From JBBFMJ01 sp037441225 (GTDB lineage: Bacteria; Acidobacteriota; Thermoanaerobaculia; UBA2201), in assembly GCA_037441225.1 (NCBI GenBank), contig JBBISU010000084.1, positions 1 to 14,017 of the forward strand: a stretch of DNA of 14,017 nucleotides, given 5' to 3'. Made by a program: the position numbers and the translations under genes. The notes beneath the pieces are model-generated. The model did no database searches. It saw nothing but the letters and a program-made list of their open reading frames with translations, and was not told the DNA's origin. The first letter of the stretch is position 1; each line of letters opens with the position of its first letter. Shown in pieces: positions 1-5,178 of the stretch.

Positions 1-8
1 TTTTACTT

Positions 9-19
9 ATAATATAACA
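9..19 (-). promoter_or_regulatory. Putative leftward -10 element under the CRP-like site
   Basis: On the minus strand TG-T-TATATT (19 to 11) is an extended -10, and TATTAT (14 to 9) is an overlapping alternative; each matches TATAAT at five of six positions. A start site about seven bases further would fall near coordinates 2-4. That puts the centre of the CRP-like palindrome (43.5) at about -39.5 to -41.5, the class II activator position overlapping -35. The gene served lies outside the window. In DNA this AT-rich a -10 match alone is weak; the spacing to the operator raises confidence. Confidence 0.4.
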
Positions 20-35
20 CATTTTTATTTTTTTA

Positions 36-51
36 TGTGATTCAGATCACA
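36..51. promoter_or_regulatory. CRP/FNR-family operator, CRP-type palindrome
   Basis: The sequence reads TGTGA-N6-TCACA, both half-sites matching the CRP consensus exactly, and the symmetry extends outward (ATGTGAT/AGATCACAT). Such sites are bound by cAMP receptor protein and relatives. The palindrome lies about 310 bp downstream of the arsC stop, so it is unlikely to serve the genes in this window. Its distance from the leftward -10 element fits activation of a gene beyond the left edge. FNR proper prefers TTGAT-N4-ATCAA, which fits less well. Which family member binds is inference. Confidence 0.6.
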
Positions 52-124
52 TTTTATTAAAAAATTTAATTATATCAACAAAAACTTTAAGTGTTGCAGT
101 TATAAAATTTTAGATTTCAATAAC

Positions 125-149
125 TGTAGCAGTGGGTCTTTAGCCCGTA
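125..149 (-). repeat. Degenerate palindromic intergenic repeat, copy A
   Basis: A G+C-richer island in AT-rich surroundings. On the minus strand it reads TACGGGC, TAAA, GACCC, ACTG, CTACA; GGG and CCC can pair around a 7-base loop. The same ordered blocks (TACGGGC, GACCC, CTACA) occur at 13977-14004 on the plus strand. Widespread bacterial intergenic palindromes of the GTAGGGGCGACC/GGTCGCCCGTA type have this architecture, so it may be a decayed REP-like element. The comparison was made by eye. Confidence 0.4.
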
Positions 150-358
150 AAGGATTCTCAACAATAAAGGATTTATCTAAATAATAAATTCTTTTCAGCG
201 ACAAATAATTTTGTGCCTAAAAAATTATTTTTAGTCAATTTAGCATTGATTTTATCTCTGCCCTATTCCTAAGAATTTAAAATTAGCTAATTTTTTTCTA
301 TTAAATTTAAAATGGAATTCTAAAAATTTCACTATTTAAATTATAATTTCAACAATTT

Positions 359-787
359 TCATTCTTTTAATATGTCTGGCAAAGATAAAATGAAATTTTT
401 AATCTCATCCCTTACTTCTCGGTAAACTTTTAGGACTTCTTCTTCGTTTCCTTTTGCCCTTGCAGGATCTTTAAAACCTTTATGGATCTTCTTTGTTTTT
501 TTTGGAAAATTTGGGCAATTTTCATTGGCATCACCACAAAGCGTTATAACATAATCAAAATCAATATCAATTAAATCTTTTACATTCTTAGAATACTGCT
601 TTGAAATATCAATTCCAATTTCCTTCATAACCTTAACTGCCTTTGGATTTAATTTCTCCGGAGCTGTTCCAGCAGAATAAATCTCAAATAAATGGGGAAA
701 ATAAAATTTTGCAAATCCCTCTGCCATTTGGGATCTGCAAGAATTTCCTGTGCACAAAAATAAAATTTTAATTTTCCCACCTGACAT
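359..787 (-). CDS. arsC: Arsenate reductase, thioredoxin-coupled (low-molecular-weight phosphatase fold)
   Basis: This cytoplasmic enzyme reduces arsenate to arsenite using a three-cysteine relay recycled by thioredoxin. At 142 residues it is close to the usual ~130-140. The N-terminal P-loop CTGNSCR places nucleophile Cys12 and Arg18; Cys84 and Cys91 in the LCGDANENCP segment are the two resolving cysteines that separate ArsC from ordinary tyrosine phosphatases; Asp107 in KDPA is the expected general acid. All key residues are present. The ATG at 787 lies inside tsaE (20 bp overlap) and has an AAAGGGAA ribosome-binding sequence. It is the last gene of the nnr-tsaE-arsC unit. No arsR or arsenite efflux gene is visible, so a role in arsenic resistance rests on the protein alone; a phosphatase is the less likely alternative. 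Confidence 0.9.
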   Translation of the reverse strand: MSGGKIKILFLCTGNSCRSQMAEGFAKFYFPHLFEIYSAGTAPEKLNPKAVKVMKEIGIDISKQYSKNVKDLIDIDFDYVITLCGDANENCPNFPKKTKKIHKGFKDPARAKGNEEEVLKVYREVRDEIKNFILSLPDILKE

Positions 788-1178
788 ATCTTCCCTTTCC
801 TTTAAATTTAAAATAAAATTTAATTGCTTTTGGGTATAATTTTTTTATTAAATCATTGGGCCATTCAACAATTTTTATACTCCTTGAATTTAATACTTCA
901 ATTATTCCCATCTCTTCCAATTCTTCATAATTTGCCTTTTGTACTCTATATAAATCAATATGGATTACCTTTCCATAGTTATGGATTATTAAAAAAGAAG
1001 GACTCCTTACCTTTTTTTCTTCTATCTCAAGCCCCAAGGCAATACCTTTGACAAAGGTTGTCTTACCAGTTCCAAGTTCACCTTCTAAAAATATCAAAGA
1101 ATTTTCTTCCAATTTTTTTGAAAATTTCTTACCAAAATTTATCATTTCTTTTTCATTTTTTATAAATATTTCATTCAT
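768..1178 (-). CDS. tsaE: tRNA threonylcarbamoyladenosine biosynthesis ATPase TsaE
   Basis: TsaE is the ATPase partner of TsaB-TsaD in making N6-threonylcarbamoyladenosine at position 37 of ANN-decoding tRNAs, in the cytoplasm. The 136-residue product is a typical family length. It has Walker A GELGTGKTT (33-41), the SPSF segment (59-62), IHIDLYR (72-78) with its conserved acidic residue, the ELEEMGI block (86-92) and a VEWP motif near 104-107. The open frame extends 13 codons upstream, but those lie inside nnr and do not resemble the family, while the ATG at 1178 begins right at the first conserved block and overlaps the nnr stop by 8 bp, suggesting translational coupling. No clear ribosome-binding site precedes it. 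The nnr-tsaE order is a commonly seen arrangement. Confidence 0.93.
   Translation of the reverse strand: MNEIFIKNEKEMINFGKKFSKKLEENSLIFLEGELGTGKTTFVKGIALGLEIEEKKVRSPSFLIIHNYGKVIHIDLYRVQKANYEELEEMGIIEVLNSRSIKIVEWPNDLIKKLYPKAIKFYFKFKGKGRYVRWEN
791..800 (-). promoter_or_regulatory. Ribosome-binding site for arsC inside tsaE
   Basis: The minus strand reads GGAAAGGGAA just before the arsC ATG at 787, with a three-base gap (GAT). It sits within the last codons of tsaE, so arsC has its own initiation signal despite overlapping the upstream gene. It supports the chosen start. Confidence 0.5.
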
Positions 1179-2718
1179 CTTTAAAGATTTCAAGGAATGC
1201 CTCTGGAAGTGTTTCAATTAAGTCCCTGGGTATCAAGCCCTCTTCACTTTTTTTCCTTGCAGCTAAATCCCCTGCAAAGCCATGTAAAAAAACAGATAAA
1301 GGGGCAGCTTTGTTTGGTTCAACCTTTTGTGCTATAAAACTACCAATAATCCCTGATAAAACATCACCCATTCCACCTGTTGCCATCCCAGGATTTCCAG
1401 TCGGATTTACCCAAACAATTTCATTTGGGCAAGCAATCAATGTCAAATAACCCTTCAAAACTATAAAAGAATTTGATTTCTTGACTGCTTCTTTTGCATA
1501 CTTTATTCTGTCCCTATTTATCTCATCCAGAGAAATATCTAATATTCTTGATAGTTCTCCCGGATGAGGAGTTAAAACTTTATCCCCTTTCCTTGCTAAA
1601 AGAAGTTTCAAATTTTTTGAAAAGGCATTTAAGCCATCAGCATCTATTACAATTGGAATTGAAGTATTTAAAACAAGGCGCCTTATAAATTCTTGTGTTT
1701 CTTCATTCAAAGAAAGCCCTGGTCCTAAAACAAGGGCATCCTTGTCTTCTATGAATTTTAAAACTTTTGGAAGCGATGATAAGGCAATTGTCCCTTCCGG
1801 CGTTTGATCCAGGATAAGTGACATTGCTTCATAAGTGTGATTGTGCAAAACAGATAAAGCACTTTCCACAGAAGCACAAGTTAAAAGTCCAACACCACTC
1901 CTTAAGGCACCGAGGGCAGCCATAGAAAGTGCACCTGGCTTTTCTTTTGAGCCAGCAACAATCACAAGATGTCCAAAATTTCCTTTGTGGGAATCAGGGT
2001 TCCTCCTTGGAATAAAATTTCTTAAAACATTTTTATTGCTTAATATTAATTTAGATAAGTTTGAGATAAGTTCTGATGGAATACCAATTTCAAAAAGACG
2101 GACTTTTCCACAGTAATTTGTTGCAGGGGGAAAGATATGGGCTATTTTATAAGCACCAAAAGTTACTGTTCTATGGGCTTTAATTGCAGGACCTATTACT
2201 TCATTTGTGGAAGCATTTAATCCAGAAGGTATATCAATTGACAAAATAAAAGAAGGTAATGAGTTGACTGCTGAAACTACATTTGCCCAAAAACCTTCTA
2301 AGGGCTTGTCAAGGCCTGTTCCAAAAAGAGCATCAACAATTAAAGGAAAATCAAAAAGCTCAGGGAAAGCATCATAAAAAACTTTTTCTGAAGGAACTTG
2401 TTTTATTTCAATCCCCATTTTTTGGCAAATATTCAAGTTTATTTTTGGATCTCCCTTCAATTCATTTAACTTTGCAAAGAGATATACTTTTACATCATAT
2501 CCACGGTTATATAATCTTCTTGCTACTGCAAGCCCATCCCCTCCATTATTCCCTTTTCCACATAGAATTGCAACACTTGAAATATCTGAATATTTTTCTT
2601 CAATAATACTTACAACAGAAGCAGCTGCATTTTCCATCAAAACAATTGAAGGAACCCCATAATGAGAAATTGTTATTCTGTCTGCTTCTTGCATTTTTTC
2701 TCTATCTAAGATATACAT
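1171..2718 (-). CDS. nnr: Bifunctional NAD(P)H-hydrate repair enzyme (epimerase plus ADP/ATP-dependent dehydratase)
   Basis: The enzyme repairs hydrated NADH/NADPH: the N-terminal domain epimerises R- and S-NAD(P)HX, and the C-terminal ribokinase-like domain dehydrates the S form using ADP or ATP. The 515 residues match the fused bacterial form. Epimerase (about 1-215): CGKGNNGGDG (53-62), VDALFGTG (128-135), SIDIPSG (160-166). Dehydratase (about 235-510): HKGNFGHLVIVAGS (244-257), IDADGLNAF, TPHPGE (near 385), and GMGDVLSG (449-456) carrying the catalytic Asp452. A GTG two codons upstream could open the frame, but it is part of the AGAGGTG ribosome-binding sequence, so the ATG at 2718 is preferred. 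It heads the leftward operon with tsaE and arsC. Nothing is missing. Confidence 0.95.
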   Translation of the reverse strand: MYILDREKMQEADRITISHYGVPSIVLMENAAASVVSIIEEKYSDISSVAILCGKGNNGGDGLAVARRLYNRGYDVKVYLFAKLNELKGDPKINLNICQKMGIEIKQVPSEKVFYDAFPELFDFPLIVDALFGTGLDKPLEGFWANVVSAVNSLPSFILSIDIPSGLNASTNEVIGPAIKAHRTVTFGAYKIAHIFPPATNYCGKVRLFEIGIPSELISNLSKLILSNKNVLRNFIPRRNPDSHKGNFGHLVIVAGSKEKPGALSMAALGALRSGVGLLTCASVESALSVLHNHTYEAMSLILDQTPEGTIALSSLPKVLKFIEDKDALVLGPGLSLNEETQEFIRRLVLNTSIPIVIDADGLNAFSKNLKLLLARKGDKVLTPHPGELSRILDISLDEINRDRIKYAKEAVKKSNSFIVLKGYLTLIACPNEIVWVNPTGNPGMATGGMGDVLSGIIGSFIAQKVEPNKAAPLSVFLHGFAGDLAARKKSEEGLIPRDLIETLPEAFLEIFKDE

Positions 2719-2721
2719 ATT

Positions 2722-2728
2722 CACCTCT
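2722..2728 (-). promoter_or_regulatory. Ribosome-binding site that decides the nnr start
   Basis: AGAGGTG on the minus strand ends three bases before the ATG at 2718. The GTG that could serve as an in-frame earlier start is the end of this motif, so initiation there is unlikely. Confidence 0.6.
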
Positions 2729-2745
2729 TTAAATATTTTTAAAAT

Positions 2746-2754
2746 ATTTTAACA
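2746..2754 (-). promoter_or_regulatory. Putative extended -10 promoter element for nnr-tsaE-arsC
   Basis: The minus strand reads TG-T-TAAAAT (2754 to 2746). The hexamer matches TATAAT at five of six positions and has the TGn extension. Transcription would start near 2739, giving a ~20-base leader that includes the ribosome-binding site. No good -35 is seen. The 12-base string TGTTAAAATATT recurs exactly before the amidase gene. Confidence 0.4.
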
Positions 2755-2793
2755 CATAATTTAAAAAGAAATATTAAAAAATTTTTTATATTT

Positions 2794-2802
2794 TGATAAA
2801 AT
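2794..2802 (+). promoter_or_regulatory. Putative extended -10 for the SAM hydrolase-type gene, leaderless geometry
   Basis: TG-A-TAAAAT lies six bases before the ATG at 2809, so a start about seven bases after the hexamer would fall on or next to the A of the ATG. No ribosome-binding sequence precedes this gene. Both points fit a leaderless mRNA. In DNA this AT-rich, chance matches to TAAAAT are common. Confidence 0.35.
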
Positions 2803-2808
2803 ATTATT

Positions 2809-3576
2809 ATGAAAACATTAACTTTAATCACAGATTTTGGTATGGATGATTATTATGTTGCATCAGTTAAAGGCGTTTTATTAAAATATGAAAGGAATTT
2901 AAATATAGTTGACATTACCCATAACCTTTCTCCTTTTGATATAAAAAAAGCTTCTTTCCTCTTATTTTCAACTTATAAATCCTTTCCAAAGGATTCCGTA
3001 CATTTTGCAATAGTTGATCCAGGGGTTGGAACTTTTAGGGATTTTCTTTATATGGAAAAGGAAGGGCACCACTTTTTTGCTCCCGACAATGGGCTTATTA
3101 CATTAGTTTATGAGGAGCTCTGTCCACTTTTTAAAATAATTTTCCCAGATATCTGGTTTAAAAATGCATCTTTTACATTTCATGGAAGGGATTTGTTTGC
3201 CCCTGCTGTTGGAAAATTTTTAAAAGGGGAAATACTGGAAATGGTTCCAAAAGCAAATCCTGTTTTGTTTGATTATAAAAAGCCATATAAAAACAAAAAA
3301 GGTGAAGTCAGGGGTTCAATAATTTATATTGACAGGTTTGGAAACTGTATATCAAATATACCTTATGATATGGTTGAATTTGGAAAAGGAAAAGTTGTAA
3401 TTAATGGTGAAGAAATTTCTTTATGGGTTACAAGTTATAAAGAGATAACAGAAGGGAAAATTGGAATACTTAAGGGCTCTATTTCAACCCTTGAATTGGC
3501 TCAAAATATGAGTTCTCTTTCAAAATCCTTAAATATTCAAATTGGTGATGAAATTCTTTATTTTCCCAAGATTTAA
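2809..3576 (+). CDS. SAM hydroxide adenosyltransferase family protein (DUF62)
   Basis: The family splits S-adenosylmethionine with water to adenosine and methionine and is related to the SAM-dependent fluorinase and chlorinase. Conserved blocks are TDFGMDD (8-14), VDPGVGT (69-75), APDNGLIT (91-98), FHGRDLFAPA (124-133) and, in the C-terminal barrel, IYIDRFGNCISNI. Asp70, Arg77 and His125 sit where the Asp-Arg-His triad that activates water in the hydroxide-using members is expected, favouring SAM hydrolysis over halogenation. The 255-residue length is usual. The gene is divergent from nnr across a 90 bp gap and convergent with uvrC, with 12 bp between stops. No ribosome-binding site is seen at the ATG; translation may be leaderless. 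The physiological role of this family is unsettled. Confidence 0.88.
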   Translation: MKTLTLITDFGMDDYYVASVKGVLLKYERNLNIVDITHNLSPFDIKKASFLLFSTYKSFPKDSVHFAIVDPGVGTFRDFLYMEKEGHHFFAPDNGLITLVYEELCPLFKIIFPDIWFKNASFTFHGRDLFAPAVGKFLKGEILEMVPKANPVLFDYKKPYKNKKGEVRGSIIYIDRFGNCISNIPYDMVEFGKGKVVINGEEISLWVTSYKEITEGKIGILKGSISTLELAQNMSSLSKSLNIQIGDEILYFPKI

Positions 3577-3588
3577 AAGGAAAACTTT

Positions 3589-5178
3589 TTATTTAAAAAA
3601 GCTTTTTCTTGAAACCCTTCTATGCAAAGTAATTACAAACCTATGTGCTTCATCCCTTATTTTTTGAAGCAAAAGCAAAGCAGGTGAATTTTTTTCAATT
3701 AAAAGGGGCTCTTTTTTATCTGGCATAAAAACCTTTTCTTCTGTCTTTTCTAAGGAAATCAAAGGAATATTTATTTTTATTTCTTCAAGGGCTTTCTTTC
3801 CCATTGAAATTTGTGCTTTTCCTCCATCAATTAAAATCAAGTCAGGCAATCCTTTTTCTTCTCTTAGATTTCTTAATATATATCTTTTAACAATTTCATA
3901 AATCCCTTTTGGATCATCCCTTGGGTCTTTTGTATTTAATTTAAAGGTTCTATATTTCTTTTTATCAAATATACCCCCTTCAAAGAAAACAACTCCACCA
4001 TATCTTATCCTTCCTTGAAAGTGGGAAATATCAATTCCAATAATTGAAAACAATTTTTCTAAATCTAAGATCTTTTTTAGTTCTTCAATCCCTCTATTTG
4101 GAAATCTGTTCTGATAAATTTCTTTTGCATTTTCTTCTGCCAATTTTAACAAATCCTTATCTCTTCCCCTCTTTGGAACTTTAATTTTTACAACTTTTCC
4201 TTTTTCTTCTTTTAAGAAATCCAAAAAAATTTCTTCTTTTATATCAAAGGGAAGGATTATTTTTTCAGGTACAACTGGGTTTGAAATATAATACTGGGGA
4301 AGAACTTGTTCAAGGAAATATTTTTTATCTTCAATTTCTATTTTTTCAAAGATATAAGATTTCTTTCCAAATAGTGTCCCTCTTTTAAAATTTAAAACAA
4401 TTAGGGAAAAGAAGCTTCCTTCATTGTAAATTCCAAAAACATCAAAATCTTCTCCCTTTGCTTTGTATATTTTTTCTGTTTTTTTCATTTCTTCAATGGA
4501 TAAATATATCTCTTTTAAGTCCTTTGCTTCTTCAAACCTTAACTTTTTTGCCTTTTCTTCTATTTCTTTTTTTATCTCTTTTAAAAGTTTTTCATTTTTA
4601 CCTTTTAAAAATAAAATTGCTTGTTCTAACTTTTTTTTATATATATTTTTATTAGTTAAATTAGGGACACAAGGACCTAAACATCTTTTCATATAAAAAT
4701 AAAGGCAGGGCTTTTTATATTCTTTATTTAAATTTCTTTTGCAACTACATATTCCAAAATTTCTTTGAATAAAACTAATTATTTTTCTTGGTTTCCTTGC
4801 TGGATAAAAGGGACCAAAGTAAATTGAATCTTCTTTTATCTTTCTTGTATAAAAGATCTTTGGAAATTTATCTTTAATAGTGATTTCAATAAAGGGGTAT
4901 GTCTTGTCATCCTTTAAATTTACATTAAATTTTGGCTGGTATTTTTTTATTAAATCATTTTCTAAAAATAAAGCAGACAATTCATTTGGTGTTATTATAA
5001 AATCAATCTTTTCAGTTAATTCTAATAGCTTATGTTTTTTAGAATCCTCTTCTTGAAAATGGGACTTTACTCTTTTTTTTATATCCTTTGCTTTTCCAAT
5101 ATATAAAGGATTTCCAAAAATGTCTTTAAAAATGTATACACCACATTTTGAAGGCAGATTTATTTCATCAAAGTTCAT
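3589..5178 (-). CDS. uvrC: Excinuclease ABC subunit C, lacking the C-terminal helix-hairpin-helix domain
   Basis: UvrC makes the two incisions around a lesion held by UvrB. In order: GIY-YIG nuclease (GVY at 13-15, YIG at 26-28) for the 3' cut; a Cys146-X11-Cys158-X7-Cys166-X3-Cys170 cluster, spaced as in the iron-sulfur-binding E. coli protein; a UVR helix pair (about 202-236) for UvrB contact; and the RNase H-like nuclease for the 5' cut, with Asp383 (GIDIS), the DPRDDP acid cluster (418-423), Asp451 (LIDGG) and His512 (RDEAH). Only 17 residues follow His512, whereas UvrC normally carries another ~60-70 residues with two helix-hairpin-helix motifs. The ATG overlaps the uvrB stop as ATGA and has a GAGGT ribosome-binding site at 5185-5189. 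The reading frame shows no internal break. Confidence 0.95.
   Translation of the reverse strand: MNFDEINLPSKCGVYIFKDIFGNPLYIGKAKDIKKRVKSHFQEEDSKKHKLLELTEKIDFIITPNELSALFLENDLIKKYQPKFNVNLKDDKTYPFIEITIKDKFPKIFYTRKIKEDSIYFGPFYPARKPRKIISFIQRNFGICSCKRNLNKEYKKPCLYFYMKRCLGPCVPNLTNKNIYKKKLEQAILFLKGKNEKLLKEIKKEIEEKAKKLRFEEAKDLKEIYLSIEEMKKTEKIYKAKGEDFDVFGIYNEGSFFSLIVLNFKRGTLFGKKSYIFEKIEIEDKKYFLEQVLPQYYISNPVVPEKIILPFDIKEEIFLDFLKEEKGKVVKIKVPKRGRDKDLLKLAEENAKEIYQNRFPNRGIEELKKILDLEKLFSIIGIDISHFQGRIRYGGVVFFEGGIFDKKKYRTFKLNTKDPRDDPKGIYEIVKRYILRNLREEKGLPDLILIDGGKAQISMGKKALEEIKINIPLISLEKTEEKVFMPDKKEPLLIEKNSPALLLLQKIRDEAHRFVITLHRRVSRKSFFK

Larger units (their letters stand above)
1..358. other. Gene-free left flank with regulatory and repeat signals
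   Basis: No credible coding region is seen on either strand. The segment lies beyond the 3' end of the leftward arsC operon. It contains a CRP-type palindrome with an adjacent leftward -10 element (1-51), a short inverted repeat (97-103 against 120-126), a degenerate GTAG...GCCCGTA repeat (125-149), and AT-only palindromes at 217-234 and 279-294. No G+C-rich hairpin followed by a T run, as expected of an intrinsic terminator for the arsC operon, is visible. The remainder is AT-rich sequence without recognisable structure. Confidence 0.7.

Noticed and set aside
97..126. CAGTTAT/ATAACTG inverted repeat with a 16-base spacer
   Set aside because: Seven-base arms with an AT-rich spacer are expected by chance here and no other signal supports an operator or attachment site.
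279..297. Palindrome AAAATTAGCTAATTTT followed by Ts, as a terminator
   Set aside because: The stem is nearly all A-T with no loop, and the T tract follows it on the plus strand, where no gene needs terminating.
824..1051. A 75-codon plus-strand open frame opposite tsaE
   Set aside because: Low-complexity hydrophobic translation, antisense to a clear conserved gene.
1179..1217. A 13-codon upstream extension of TsaE
   Set aside because: It lies wholly inside nnr, has no ribosome-binding sequence, and the conserved region begins at the ATG at 1178.
2809..3576. SAM-dependent chlorinase or fluorinase
   Set aside because: The Asp70-Arg77-His125 set matches the water-activating members of the family rather than the halogenases, and no halometabolite biosynthesis genes are nearby.
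3596..3607. AAAAAGCTTTTT as a bidirectional terminator between the convergent genes
   Set aside because: Only two G-C pairs, no loop, and it lies within the last uvrC codons where Lys/Phe codons create such strings.
4458..4696. Leu/Phe/Ser-rich open frames on the plus strand opposite uvrC
   Set aside because: They are the antisense of Lys/Glu-rich uvrC codons, have no family resemblance, and similar frames appear opposite most genes here.
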